DNA of 54,303 bases from Lacicoccus qingdaonensis (GCF_900101075.1 NZ_FNFY01000017.1:1-54303); one strand, 5' to 3'; positions 39,739 to 50,097 are shown, counted from the stretch's first letter. Program-made: numbers and translations. Notes: generated by a model not told the origin, from the sequence alone.

Positions 39739-40668
39739 TTGAGCAAAGTTTACAATAACATTTCAGAAACGATTGGCAACACACCTCTAGTAAAATTGAA
39801 CAGCCTTACTGATGAGAACAGCGCAGATGTATATGTGAAATTGGAATTTATGAATCCGGGGAGTTCTGTAAAAGACAGAATCGCCCTGGCGATGATTGAA
39901 GCAGCAGAAAAAGAAGGCCACCTCGATAAAGATACGACAATTGTGGAGCCGACAAGCGGTAACACTGGAATCGGTCTTGCGATGGTCGCAGCTAGCAAAG
40001 GTTATAAAACAACTTTGGTAATGCCTGATACGATGAGTAAGGAAAGACGAAATCTGCTTCGTGCATACGGTGCAGAACTTGTGCTCACACCCGGGGCGGA
40101 CGGTATGAAAGGTGCGATTAAAAAGGCCGGAGAACTTGCTGAAAAAGAAAACTATTTCATGCCTCAGCAGTTCGAGAACATGGCAAACCCTGAAATCCAC
40201 GAGAAAACAACAGGTGTTGAACTTGTAAATCAGATGGAGGGTCTGTCAATTGACGGCTTTGTATCCGGCATCGGTACCGGCGGTACTGTTTCCGGTGCAG
40301 GGAAAGTATTGAAGGAACATCATCCTGACGTGAAAATCTATGCGGTTGAACCGACTGACTCTGCAATTTTAAGCGGCAAGGAACCGGGTCCGCATAAAAT
40401 TCAGGGAATCGGTGCAGGTTTTGTTCCGAAAACTTTGAACACTGAAGTTTATGATGAAGTATCAGTAGTTTCAAATGACGAGGCGATGGAAGTCGGACGT
40501 GAACTTGCTGCCAAAGAAGGTATACTGGGCGGTATTTCATCCGGTGCAGCAGTCAAGGCGGGACTGGACGCTGCAAAGGAACTGGGCAAAGGTAAAAATG
40601 TCATTGTGATCCTGCCGTCAAACGGCGAAAGATATTTATCAACTGCATTATTCAACTTTGATGACTGA
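39739..40668 (+). CDS. cysK: Cysteine synthase (O-acetylserine sulfhydrylase A)
   Basis: PLP enzyme forming cysteine from O-acetylserine and sulfide. 309 residues from TTG 39739, chosen because aagggag lies eight bases upstream and the protein then begins [20 protein letters not shown], as in homologues; GTG 39730 is the alternative. The PLP lysine is in [15 protein letters not shown], the substrate loop [12 protein letters not shown] and the phosphate loop [10 protein letters not shown]. Confidence 0.96.
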   Translation: MSKVYNNISETIGNTPLVKLNSLTDENSADVYVKLEFMNPGSSVKDRIALAMIEAAEKEGHLDKDTTIVEPTSGNTGIGLAMVAASKGYKTTLVMPDTMSKERRNLLRAYGAELVLTPGADGMKGAIKKAGELAEKENYFMPQQFENMANPEIHEKTTGVELVNQMEGLSIDGFVSGIGTGGTVSGAGKVLKEHHPDVKIYAVEPTDSAILSGKEPGPHKIQGIGAGFVPKTLNTEVYDEVSVVSNDEAMEVGRELAAKEGILGGISSGAAVKAGLDAAKELGKGKNVIVILPSNGERYLSTALFNFDD

Positions 40669-40692
40669 ATCATTGTAAGTAGTTTAGCGGGG

Positions 40693-40729
40693 CTGCAGTC
40701 AGATCTTATGATCTGTCTGCAGTTTTTTT
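40693..40729 (+). terminator. Terminator of cysK
   Basis: Stem of ctgcag and cagatc paired with gatctg and ctgcag, a T-T mismatch between the blocks, a 4-nt loop and seven T. Confidence 0.92.
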
Positions 40730-40780
40730 GCGGAAGTTTTCACCTGCGGATCAATTTCACTTATTTGAATTTTTGAAGTG

Positions 40781-40810
40781 TGGAATCGTCTGTCTCAAAC
40801 ATGTTATAAT
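40781..40810 (+). promoter_or_regulatory. Promoter of the fol operon
   Basis: Perfect TATAAT (40805-40810) with an extended TGt; the -35 is weak (TGGAAT at 40781-40786, 18-base spacer). Confidence 0.6.
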
Positions 40811-40849
40811 GTGTCTATTCAAATTCTACAAGAGTAAGAGGTATATGTT

Positions 40850-41638
40850 ATGAATAAATTAAAAATCATGGGTATACTCAACATCACTCCTGATTCTTTC
40901 AGTGATGGCGGTAAATACCGTGATACAGAAAGTGCTGTTGCCCGTGCACGCGAAATGGTTGATGAAGGCGTGGATATTATTGATGTGGGCGGTTATTCGA
41001 CGCGGCCGGGATATACAGAGATTACGGAACAGGAAGAGATTGAACGGGTGAAACCCGTGATAGAGGCGATTAAAGATTTTGGCGTCGAAATATCAATAGA
41101 CACATTCCGTTCGAATGTGGCGAGAACCGCGCTGGAAGCGGGAGCGACGATGATCAACGACCAGTGGCGGGGGACTTACGATGAGAAAATACTTGATGTT
41201 GCAGCCGAATTTGATGCACCGATATTTCTGATGCACAACAACGATCATTCAACTTATGATGATGTGGTGGAAGATATGATCAGGGAATTGAAGGAATCTG
41301 TCAATCTTGCACTTGAGCACGGCGTGAAAAAGGAAAATATATGGCTTGATCCCGGCATCGGCTTTGTCAAGACACGCGAGGAAGAGCTTGAAGTCATGAG
41401 GCGTCTGGATGAACTGGTCGCAGTCGGCTACCCGGTTCTTTTGGCGACCAGCCGAAAACGTATGATCAAGGAACTTATAGAAGGTGAATCCAAAGCGTCA
41501 GGCCGTGATACGGCAACCGCTGCCACAACGATTTACGGTATGGAAAAAGGTGTCAAAGCGGTACGGGTCCACAACATTGAGATCAATCGGGAGCTCAGCG
41601 ATGCCTATGTCAAATTACAGGAAGATCTAGATGGATAA
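40850..41638 (+). CDS. folP: Dihydropteroate synthase
   Basis: Joins p-aminobenzoate to the pterin pyrophosphate; the sulfonamide target. 262 residues: MGILNITPDSFSDGGKY, DVGGYSTRPG, DTFRSNVA and LDPGIGFVKT, with the C-terminal VRVHNIEINREL. The pab genes that precede it in Bacillus are missing. Overlaps folB by eight bases. Confidence 0.97.
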   Translation: MNKLKIMGILNITPDSFSDGGKYRDTESAVARAREMVDEGVDIIDVGGYSTRPGYTEITEQEEIERVKPVIEAIKDFGVEISIDTFRSNVARTALEAGATMINDQWRGTYDEKILDVAAEFDAPIFLMHNNDHSTYDDVVEDMIRELKESVNLALEHGVKKENIWLDPGIGFVKTREEELEVMRRLDELVAVGYPVLLATSRKRMIKELIEGESKASGRDTATAATTIYGMEKGVKAVRVHNIEINRELSDAYVKLQEDLDG

Positions 41639-41996
41639 TATCAAAATAAGCGGCATCAAAACTTATGCTTATCACGGCGCACTGGATGCGGAGCGTATAC
41701 TGGGACAGTTTTTCATCACAGATGTCACTATGTACCTGGATTTGAAAGATGCATCTGTGAATGACGATCTTGAAGCGACCGTCCATTACGGTGAAGCCTA
41801 CGAGCTGATTGAAGAAATCATAAAAGGAGACCCTGTCAGCCTGATAGAACACCTGGCTGAAAAAGTGTCACAGTCACTATTTGACCAGTATGGTAAAATA
41901 CAAGAAGTAGAAGTTACGATTACAAAACCGAGTCCGCCGATAGACGGACACTATGACAACGTGAGTATTACTCTGAATAGAAAGCGGGAGAGCTAA
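41631..41996 (+). CDS. folB: Dihydroneopterin aldolase
   Basis: Second folate gene of the operon, 121 residues. Seen: IKISGIKTYAYHGALDAERI near the start and SLIEHLAEKVSQSLF with the catalytic His-Glu region, and VEVTITKPSPPI near the end. Its end overlaps folK by one base (TAATG). Confidence 0.96.
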   Translation: MDNIKISGIKTYAYHGALDAERILGQFFITDVTMYLDLKDASVNDDLEATVHYGEAYELIEEIIKGDPVSLIEHLAEKVSQSLFDQYGKIQEVEVTITKPSPPIDGHYDNVSITLNRKRES

Positions 41997-42463
41997 TGGC
42001 AAATGTTTATCTAGGCCTGGGCAGTAACTTGGGAGATCGCAAAGAGAATCTGGAAAAATCGATAGAAGCACTCGACAATTTTGCAGAAATTGAAGTGACG
42101 AACCGCTCTTCGATACTGGAGACTGAACCATACGGCAAGACAGATCAGCCGGAATTCATGAATATGTGCGTGGAAATCAATACGCGCATGTCTCCACTCA
42201 GTCTTCTTGAGACGGTGCTGGGAATAGAACATTCTCTTGGAAGAGTGAGAGAGGAAGTATGGGGACCGAGAATTATAGACATAGACATTCTTCTTTATGA
42301 AGATCTGGATCTGGAGCTGGATGACCTCTCCATCCCTCATAAAGAGATGCATCTGCGCAGCTTTGTACTGGAACCTCTTTCAGAAATTGCACCGGATGTA
42401 AAACATCCGACTCTGGACAAGCTCGTAATAGAACTGAAAGAAGATCTTGAAAAAGGCGAGTAA
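41996..42463 (+). CDS. folK: 2-amino-4-hydroxy-6-hydroxymethyldihydropteridine pyrophosphokinase
   Basis: Activates the pterin for FolP. 155 residues: YLGLGSNLGDRKENLEKSIE at residues 4-23, then TEPYGKTDQPEFMNMCVEI, and the active-site motif GPRIIDIDILLYEDL. Followed by the decayed dus remnant in place of the yazB and dus genes of Bacillus. Confidence 0.96.
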   Translation: MANVYLGLGSNLGDRKENLEKSIEALDNFAEIEVTNRSSILETEPYGKTDQPEFMNMCVEINTRMSPLSLLETVLGIEHSLGRVREEVWGPRIIDIDILLYEDLDLELDDLSIPHKEMHLRSFVLEPLSEIAPDVKHPTLDKLVIELKEDLEKGE

Positions 42464-42477
42464 CATCTTTAAAAGCG

Positions 42478-44153
<1,676 letters not shown>

Positions 44154-44171
44154 TGAAATCTAACGAATGAA

Positions 44172-44206
44172 GCAAAACCCGATAATCATCGGGTTTTGCA
44201 TTTTTT
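44172..44206 (+). terminator. Terminator of lysS
   Basis: Stem gcaaaacccgat/atcgggttttgc (12 bp), loop aatc, followed by ATTTTTT. Confidence 0.93.
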
Positions 44207-44298
44207 ATGCATGAAAACGTATTCATTTCGATTATGGGTTCATTTATATACGTTTTAATGTATAATTACAATCATTATGAATTTCAGGAGTGATACAT

Positions 44299-45132
44299 AT
44301 GAAACTGGGGTTATCAAAAAACTCTAAGCGCATAGTCATCAAAATCGGCACAAATTCCATAATGAAGTCAATCGACAAAATCAACTATCATAAAATCGAC
44401 CGACTTGCCTACGTCTGTTCGACGCTCAGGCAGCAGGACCATGACGTCATCCTCGTGGCTTCCGGGGCTGTCGGTGCCGGGGCGTGTACACTCAATATGG
44501 ATGCATATCCGGAGAGTATTGCGGAGAAGCAGGCACTGGCCTCTGTCGGACAGGGGGTGCTGATGAATCTGTACAGCCGTTTCTTCCAGCATTATGACCA
44601 GCATGTCGGGCAGATACTGATGACGAGAGATATTGTCAGTTATCCGAATGCATATGCGAACTGTCAGACGACCATCAATTCACTGCTGAAAAATAAAATC
44701 ATTCCGATCATCAATGAGAATGATGCCGTTTCAGTGGATGAATCCGGCCGCAGATCAAAATTTGGGGAAAACGATACTTTGTCGGCAGTTGTCACTGAAG
44801 TGACAGAGGCAGATATGTTAATTATTTTAAGTGATATAGAAGGTTTATACGATGCGAATCCACACACTGATGCAGATGCAAAACTCATTTCTTATGTGAA
44901 CGAAGTCAGCGATGAAATACTTGCCATGGCCGGCGGTGCCGGTTCGGTATTTTCAACAGGGGGCATGGAGACGAAATTGAATGCAGCCAAACGCGTCATG
45001 GAAAATGATCAGGCGATGGTGATCGCCTCTGCCGAAAATCCGAATATCATATTCGATATAGTGGATGGCAAAGAAGTCGGAACTCTGTTTCAAAAAGAAC
45101 AGCCGGAATTATTAACACAGGGAGATGATTGA
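44299..45132 (+). CDS. proB: Glutamate 5-kinase, short form without PUA domain
   Basis: First step of proline synthesis from glutamate, feeding compatible-solute proline under osmotic stress. 277 residues against about 365 for the long form: the amino acid kinase domain is complete (RIVIKIGTNSI, VASGAVGAG, the loop INENDAVSVDE, KFGENDTLSAVV, GAGSVFSTGGMETKL), but the C-terminal PUA domain is absent. proA starts two bases downstream, so this is a natural short form, not a frameshift. ATG 44299 with caggag is preferred to GTG 44290. A TATAAT lies at 44261-44266. Confidence 0.94.
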   Translation: MKLGLSKNSKRIVIKIGTNSIMKSIDKINYHKIDRLAYVCSTLRQQDHDVILVASGAVGAGACTLNMDAYPESIAEKQALASVGQGVLMNLYSRFFQHYDQHVGQILMTRDIVSYPNAYANCQTTINSLLKNKIIPIINENDAVSVDESGRRSKFGENDTLSAVVTEVTEADMLIILSDIEGLYDANPHTDADAKLISYVNEVSDEILAMAGGAGSVFSTGGMETKLNAAKRVMENDQAMVIASAENPNIIFDIVDGKEVGTLFQKEQPELLTQGDD

Positions 45133-45134
45133 TT

Positions 45135-46406
45135 ATGAACGAAAATACTATGATTGAAAATGAAGTGCTCCAGCAGCTTGGTAAAAAAGCGAAACAGTCA
45201 GCGAGAAATTTGAGAAGTCTCTCAGCCGAAGATAAAAATGAAGCGCTGCTCTCAATGGCGAAAGCTTTGAAGGATAATCATGAAAAGATTTTGGAGGCCA
45301 ACGCACAGGATATCAAAAACGGACAGGAGAACGGCTTGTCTGAGGCATTGGTGGAACGACTGACATTGAATGAAAATCGACTCGAAGGCATTGCGGGCGG
45401 ACTGATCAAGATGGCCGGCCTTGAAGATCCGACAGCCAGGAGTGACGGCCAGTGGGTGAATGAAGCCGGTCTTTCAATCAGTAAAAAAAGAGTGCCGCTC
45501 GGAGTCATAGGTATTATTTATGAATCACGTCCGAACGTTACTGCTGATGCTTCAGGATTATGTCTGAAAGCCGGGAATGCTGTCATATTGCGTGGCGGAA
45601 AAGAAGCGATGAACAGTAATAAGGCAATAGTCGAAGTGCTGCAGGGCGGTCTGGCAAAAACAAATGTGCCGAAGGACAGCATCCAGCTCATCACAGATCC
45701 GTCCAGAGAACTGGCGGCGGAGTTCATGCAGTTCAATGAGAGTGTGGACTGTCTCATACCGAGAGGCGGAGCCGGGCTGATCCAGGCAGTATTGAAGCAG
45801 GCAACAGTACCGGTCATTGAAACCGGCACAGGCAACTGTCATATGTATGTTCATGAATCAGCGGACATCGACATGGCGAAATCAATACTCGTCAATGCGA
45901 AAACGCATAGAGTATCCGTCTGTAATGCATTGGAAACTTTATTGGTGGATAAAAGTATCGCAGCTGACGTGATGCCGGAACTTACTGAAGCACTGGACGA
46001 AGCCGGGGTGACTGTCCATGGAGATGAAACAGTATGCGGACTGGTGGAAAACGCAGTCCCTGCAGAGGAATCAGACTATACTGATGAATACCTGGGTTAC
46101 GATATAGCGGTAAAAGTGGTGGATGGCTACGACAGTGCCATCGGGCATATAGAACAATATTCGACCGGACATTCCGATGTGATTGTTGCGACAGATTATC
46201 AGGCCATCCAGAATTTCCTTAACGATGTGGATTCGGCAGCAGTCTATGTGAATGCCTCAACGCGTTTCTCTGACGGTGAAATGTTCGGGTTCGGCGGCGA
46301 AATCGGCATCAGTACACAGAAACTGCATGCAAGAGGACCGATGGGACTGGAAGCTCTGACCAGCTATAAATATGTTGTGGAAGGATCCGGACAGATCAGG
46401 GAATAA
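45135..46406 (+). CDS. proA: Gamma-glutamyl phosphate reductase
   Basis: Second step of proline synthesis, NADPH-dependent. 423 residues, aldehyde dehydrogenase fold: VPLGVIGIIYESRPNVTADA, the KAGNAVILRGGKEA loop, and the catalytic Cys in THRVSVCNALETLLV near residue 260. The C-terminal FGFGGEIGISTQKLHARGPM is the family signature. The proB stop overlaps its ribosome site region. Confidence 0.97.
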   Translation: MNENTMIENEVLQQLGKKAKQSARNLRSLSAEDKNEALLSMAKALKDNHEKILEANAQDIKNGQENGLSEALVERLTLNENRLEGIAGGLIKMAGLEDPTARSDGQWVNEAGLSISKKRVPLGVIGIIYESRPNVTADASGLCLKAGNAVILRGGKEAMNSNKAIVEVLQGGLAKTNVPKDSIQLITDPSRELAAEFMQFNESVDCLIPRGGAGLIQAVLKQATVPVIETGTGNCHMYVHESADIDMAKSILVNAKTHRVSVCNALETLLVDKSIAADVMPELTEALDEAGVTVHGDETVCGLVENAVPAEESDYTDEYLGYDIAVKVVDGYDSAIGHIEQYSTGHSDVIVATDYQAIQNFLNDVDSAAVYVNASTRFSDGEMFGFGGEIGISTQKLHARGPMGLEALTSYKYVVEGSGQIRE

Positions 46407-46472
46407 TCTTTGAGCTGTCAACAAAAAGATGACCGAGACCTTTTATTTTCGACCGCATCATTTCAATATATT

Positions 46473-46501
46473 TTGAAAAAGTGATATTTTAGAAGTATAA
46501 G
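46473..46501 (+). promoter_or_regulatory. Promoter of the cupin gene
   Basis: TTGAAA (46473-46478), a 17-base spacer and TATAAG (46496-46501); ATG is 20 bases downstream. Confidence 0.65.
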
Positions 46502-46521
46502 ATTCGAAAGGGGCTGAGTAA

Positions 46522-46893
46522 ATGTCTGCAGAAAAGATTTTCCCAGAAGGCGAGCAAAATACGGATAATTTTACAGGAGAAGTCTATCATAAAGTGCTTT
46601 TTAAAGAGGATGAGCCTCTCAATACTCCGATAGCGAATGTGACTTTCAAGCCGGGCGGCAAAACGAAATGGCATTCCCACGAAGTCGGACAGGTACTGCT
46701 TGTCACTCATGGTGAAGGCTGGTATCAGGAAGAGGGGAAAGAACCTGAGACGATCAAAGCGGGTGATGTCATCAATATCGCCAAAGATGTCGTTCACTGG
46801 CACGGTGCGAAAAAGGACAGTGAAATGGTGCATCTGGCAATGACGGTAGGCGCGATAGACTGGATGGATCCTGTGGAAGACCAAGAGATATAG
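46522..46893 (+). CDS. Small cupin-domain protein
   Basis: A single-domain cupin of 123 residues. Cupin motif 1 is seen as FKPGGKTKWHSHEVGQVLLVT with two His and a Glu/Gln-type ligand set, and motif 2 as IKAGDVINIAKDVVHWHGAK. Metal binding is therefore likely, but the substrate is not known; similar proteins are found as carboxymuconolactone decarboxylase partners and quercetinase-like enzymes. It has its own promoter and a gaaaggggc site. Confidence 0.9.
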   Translation: MSAEKIFPEGEQNTDNFTGEVYHKVLFKEDEPLNTPIANVTFKPGGKTKWHSHEVGQVLLVTHGEGWYQEEGKEPETIKAGDVINIAKDVVHWHGAKKDSEMVHLAMTVGAIDWMDPVEDQEI

Positions 46894-46949
46894 GATGGAA
46901 GGACTGGCAGGAGATAATGTTTTTTTATTATCGATTTCAGCGGGTTGAG

Positions 46950-46997
46950 CTGACGTTCGACACCAAAACTTGTCGTATGGATTATTACCTGTCAGCA
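46950..46997 (+). other. Nested inverted repeats after the cupin gene
   Basis: Outer pair GCTGAC/GTCAGC and inner pair CGACA/TGTCG in a 48-base stretch of otherwise empty sequence. It could fold in RNA, but has no U-tract and no known family match that I recognise. Confidence 0.35.
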
Positions 46998-47045
46998 AGT
47001 GGAATCACTTTTAACTGAAGGATTCTACTTGCTTTCCCTTTTTAC
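46995..47045 (+). terminator. Terminator-like hairpin upstream of the tRNA cluster
   Basis: Stem gcaagtggaatc/gattctacttgc (one G-T pair) with a 14-nt loop, followed by TTTCCCTTTTT. Likely ends the cupin transcript. Confidence 0.6.
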
Positions 47046-47067
47046 ACTTTTAAATGTTAAGGTTTTG

Positions 47068-47097
47068 TTGACATTGTAATGACATTTATATTATTAT
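47068..47097 (+). promoter_or_regulatory. Promoter of the tRNA cluster
   Basis: Perfect TTGACA (47068-47073), an 18-base spacer and TATTAT (47092-47097), about 27 bases before the first tRNA. Confidence 0.8.
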
Positions 47098-47123
47098 TAA
47101 TAGGCACTCAACATTAGAGTCAG

Positions 47124-47196
47124 GGAGAATTAGCTCAGCTGGGAGAGCATCTGCCTTACAAGCAGAGGGTCGGCGGTTCGAACCCGTCATTCTCCA
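47124..47196 (+). tRNA. tRNA-Val (TAC)
   Basis: Acceptor GGAGAAT/ATTCTCC, D arm GCTC/GAGC, anticodon loop CTTACAA, T loop TTCGAAC. No CCA is encoded. Confidence 0.96.
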
Positions 47197-47215
47197 TTTG
47201 AATAGTTTATTACAA

Positions 47216-47290
47216 GCGGAAGTAGTTCAGTGGTAGAACATCACCTTGCCAAGGTGGGGGTCGCGGGTTCGAATCCCGTCTTCCGCTCCA
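47216..47290 (+). tRNA. tRNA-Gly (GCC)
   Basis: Acceptor GCGGAAG/CTTCCGC, anticodon loop TTGCCAA, T loop TTCGAAT. The 3' CCA is encoded (47288-47290), the only one of the six with it. Confidence 0.96.
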
Positions 47291-47346
47291 TTTCTATTAA
47301 GCGGTCTTACCGTTTTATTTTTTTGAACATATTTAACTTGAATTAC

Positions 47347-47420
47347 GGGAAGTAGCTCAGCTTGGTAGAGCACTTGGTTTGGGACCAAGGGGTCGCAGGT
47401 TCGAATCCTGTCTTCCCGAT
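47347..47420 (+). tRNA. tRNA-Pro (TGG)
   Basis: Acceptor CGGGAAG/CTTCCCG, anticodon loop TTTGGGA, T loop TTCGAAT. No CCA is encoded. Confidence 0.96.
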
Positions 47421-47429
47421 TTTAATCCG

Positions 47430-47511
47430 CGGGTGTGGCGGAATTGGCAGACGCGCTAGAATCAGGATCTAGTGTCTTTACGACGTGGGGGTTCAAGTCC
47501 CTTCACCCGCA
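47430..47511 (+). tRNA. tRNA-Leu (CAG)
   Basis: Acceptor GCGGGTG/CACCCGC, anticodon stem CTAGA/TCTAG with loop ATCAGGA, a class II variable arm (tgtctttacgacg) and T loop TTCAAGT. No CCA is encoded. Confidence 0.95.
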
Positions 47512-47529
47512 TTTTCATATTTCTACTAT

Positions 47530-47602
47530 GGGGGCTTAGCTCAGCTGGGAGAGCGCCTGCCTTGCACGCAGGAGGTCAGCGGTTCGATCCCGCTAGTCTC
47601 CA
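47530..47602 (+). tRNA. tRNA-Ala (TGC)
   Basis: Acceptor GGGGGCT/AGTCTCC with two G-T pairs, anticodon loop CTTGCAC, T loop TTCGATC. No CCA is encoded. Confidence 0.95.
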
Positions 47603-47629
47603 TTTTTTTATTTTTTAATTACATAACCG

Positions 47630-47703
<74 letters not shown>

Positions 47704-47709
47704 CTAGTG

Positions 47710-47740
47710 AACACACGGAAACCATTCCATGTGTTTTTTA
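47710..47740 (+). terminator. Terminator of the tRNA cluster
   Basis: Stem aacacacggaa/ttccatgtgtt with one C-A mismatch, loop acca, followed by a T-run. Confidence 0.8.
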
Positions 47741-47751
47741 TTTTACCTTTT

Positions 47752-49086
47752 TTATCCATATATTTCATTTAGGAATTCATTCAATGTACTAATGATCTCT
47801 TCTGTACTTTCCTCTCCGATACCGACAATGACTGAATCATTAAAATGATTATGAACTGAATAATTATTTTTACTGATCAGATTATATTTGTCGACCATCC
47901 TGATGATATCGCGGTTCGGACACCTAAGGACAAAATGCATGCCGGTATGTTCACCGTCCACACCCACTGCAGGAAATGATGTCTTCAGCCACTTCGTTAT
48001 ATTCCGCATCTTCTTGGAGTAGATTTTACGTACTCTGTTGATATGGCGGTTTAAATAACCTTCTGATATATATCTGGCCACAATGTGCTGCATCTGTCTT
48101 GAGACATTGCAGGACAATTTTTCCCTGTAGTATTTCTCAGAAAGTGATTTGGGCAGAACCATCACAGAAAGTCTGAGGGAAGGGTACAGTGACTTTGAAA
48201 ATGTACTCATGTAGATGGTCCGGTCATTCTGATCAAGCCCCTGCAGAGAAGGAAGGGGTTTGCCGGTATACCTGAATTCACTGTCATAATCATCCTCTAC
48301 GATATATACATCATTCTCCAGTGCATGGTTCAGCAGCTGGATGCGTTTTTTAAGCGACAGCACGACCCCGCTCGGGAACTGATGGGAGGGCGTCACGTGC
48401 ACAACGGGATTTTTATTGCTGATGATATCATTCATGTTGATGCCGTCATGATCGACACGTGCAATGTCATGTGTGAGGTTTAAATGGGAAATCACTTTTT
48501 TGACTACCGGATAGCCCGGGTTCTCTATCGTCATCCCCGGATAATCGAGTAAAAATAAAACCTGCTGCAGCAGGAATTCTGTCGACGGCCCGATGAATAT
48601 CTGGTCGATGGAACAGGACACGCCGCGGTTGAAATGAAGGTAGTCTGAAATTGCTTTACGCAGCTCATATTCTCCGCTGTTCTCCCCCGGATTGAGCAGA
48701 TCATCCTGTTCGAATACCACTTTTGAAATCTGTTTTATGACGTCTCTTTGGACGATGGAGGTATCTATTGTGCCGAGTGCCAGTCTGAATGTTTTCTGCC
48801 GGGGTTTCGTTATGTGCGGAACTTCTTTTGGTGTCGTCTTGAGCAAATCGATCTCCGATACATAGAATCCGCTTTTTTCCACACTGTAAACAAGGTTTTC
48901 ATCGAGCAGCTGGTCATATGCGCGTTCAACGGTTGTCATGCTGATGCTCAGGTCCATCTTCAAGTGCCTTTTGCTTGGCAGCTTTACGTTGCTTTTAATA
49001 TCACCTTTTAAGATCTGGCTTCTGATTTCCTGATAAAGCTGTTCATACAAACTTATCTCACTTTTTGTATCGAGTTTTATATACAT
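47752..49086 (-). CDS. pdxR: MocR-type regulator PdxR (GntR HTH plus aminotransferase-like domain)
   Basis: A 444-residue MocR regulator. The GntR winged helix is at residues 11-75 (LYEQLYQEIRSQILKGDIKS, then KLPSKRHLKMDLSISMTTVERAYDQL); a fold-type I PLP domain follows, with YIVEDDYDSEFRY and the PLP lysine in STFSKSLYPSLRL. Divergent transcription from pdxS identifies it as PdxR, which activates pdxS(T) when PLP is low and represses itself. The ribosome site aggggt lies seven bases before the ATG on the minus strand. Confidence 0.92.
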   Translation of the reverse strand: MYIKLDTKSEISLYEQLYQEIRSQILKGDIKSNVKLPSKRHLKMDLSISMTTVERAYDQLLDENLVYSVEKSGFYVSEIDLLKTTPKEVPHITKPRQKTFRLALGTIDTSIVQRDVIKQISKVVFEQDDLLNPGENSGEYELRKAISDYLHFNRGVSCSIDQIFIGPSTEFLLQQVLFLLDYPGMTIENPGYPVVKKVISHLNLTHDIARVDHDGINMNDIISNKNPVVHVTPSHQFPSGVVLSLKKRIQLLNHALENDVYIVEDDYDSEFRYTGKPLPSLQGLDQNDRTIYMSTFSKSLYPSLRLSVMVLPKSLSEKYYREKLSCNVSRQMQHIVARYISEGYLNRHINRVRKIYSKKMRNITKWLKTSFPAVGVDGEHTGMHFVLRCPNRDIIRMVDKYNLISKNNYSVHNHFNDSVIVGIGEESTEEIISTLNEFLNEIYG

Positions 49087-49087
49087 G

Positions 49088-49134
49088 ATCTGACCCCTAT
49101 ATTATTTGGTAATCTGACACTTTTTGAGAGTCAG
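49088..49134. promoter_or_regulatory. Candidate PdxR binding region
   Basis: ATCTGAC occurs twice in direct orientation (49088-49094 and 49112-49118, 24 bases apart), and the second copy is followed by an inverted GTCAG (49130-49134). Direct plus inverted repeats are the usual form of MocR/PdxR operators. Confidence 0.55.
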
Positions 49135-49187
49135 TTAATCATCTAAAATATAGCATAAGATAATAATTTAAGAAAGTGGGATGTAAG

Positions 49188-50048
49188 ATGACTCAGGATA
49201 AACTGGCAATGCCTTATAAAGGCGTAATTATGGATGTAGTCAATGCTGAACAGGCAAAGATAGCAGAAGCTGCGGGTGCAGTCGCGGTAATGGCGCTGGA
49301 GCGTGTACCTTCGGACATTCGTGCAGCGGGCGGTGTCGCCCGTGCGGCAGATCCGCGTATTATAGAAGAAGTGGTCGGGGCGGTATCGATTCCGGTCATG
49401 GCCAAGTGCCGCATCGGGCATATTTCGGAAGCGCGTGTACTTGAAGCGATGGGTGTCGATTTCATTGACGAGTCGGAAGTTTTGACGCCTGCGGATGAAG
49501 AATACCATCTGCTTAAGTCTGACTACGATGTACCATTTGTGTGCGGCTGCCGTGACCTGGGTGAAGCGGCAAGACGTATCGGTGAAGGTTCAAGGATGCT
49601 CCGCACAAAAGGGGAGCCGGGTACAGGCAACATCGTTGAAGCGGTGAGGCATATCAGAAGAGTCAACCAGCAGGTGAAGCAGATTTCAGTTTTAAATGAT
49701 GATGAGCTGATGACATTTGCTAAAGATCTGGGTGCTCCTTACGATGTGCTGAAAGAAATCAGGGCACTTGGTGAGCTTCCTGTAGTCAATTACGCAGCAG
49801 GCGGTGTCGCAACACCTCAGGATGCGGCGTTGATGATGGAGCTTGGTGCGGACGGTGTATTTGTAGGATCGGGCGTATTCAAATCAGAACAGCCTGAAAA
49901 ATTTGCAAGGGCAATCGTTCAGGCGACCGAGAACCATCAGGATTACAAATTGATCGGTGAGCTTGCGAAAGAACTCGGCACTCCGATGTCGGGTGTTGAC
50001 ATACGCACACTGCCTGAAAATGAAAGAATGCAGGACCGCGGCTGGTAA
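49188..50048 (+). CDS. pdxS: Pyridoxal 5'-phosphate synthase subunit PdxS
   Basis: Lyase subunit making PLP from ribose 5-phosphate, glyceraldehyde 3-phosphate and ammonia. 286 residues; [20 protein letters not shown] near the start, catalytic Lys in [10 protein letters not shown] and in [19 protein letters not shown], phosphate site [20 protein letters not shown] and the C-terminal RMQDRGW. The N-terminus is about ten residues shorter than usual (a stop at 49164 limits extension; GTG 49176 is the only alternative). pdxT, the glutaminase gene that normally follows, is absent; a strong terminator comes next. Confidence 0.96.
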   Translation: MTQDKLAMPYKGVIMDVVNAEQAKIAEAAGAVAVMALERVPSDIRAAGGVARAADPRIIEEVVGAVSIPVMAKCRIGHISEARVLEAMGVDFIDESEVLTPADEEYHLLKSDYDVPFVCGCRDLGEAARRIGEGSRMLRTKGEPGTGNIVEAVRHIRRVNQQVKQISVLNDDELMTFAKDLGAPYDVLKEIRALGELPVVNYAAGGVATPQDAALMMELGADGVFVGSGVFKSEQPEKFARAIVQATENHQDYKLIGELAKELGTPMSGVDIRTLPENERMQDRGW

Positions 50049-50055
50049 GCCAAAT

Positions 50056-50097
50056 AAAAATGCACTCAACGATTTTTGTTGAGTGCATTTTTATTAT
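50056..50097. terminator. Bidirectional terminator between pdxS and the ABC operon
   Basis: A 15-bp perfect stem (50056-50070 with 50078-50092), a 7-nt loop, Ts on both sides. It ends pdxS and the convergent minus-strand operon, whose stop codon lies at its edge. Confidence 0.93.

Noticed and set aside
44299-45140. proB as a frameshifted, truncated gene
   Set aside because: The proA start follows directly, leaving no room for PUA remnants, and the kinase domain is complete; it is a natural short form.
46489-46998. Open frame of 169 codons on the minus strand over the cupin gene
   Set aside because: The plus-strand cupin has motifs, promoter and ribosome site; the antisense frame has none and no recognisable domain.
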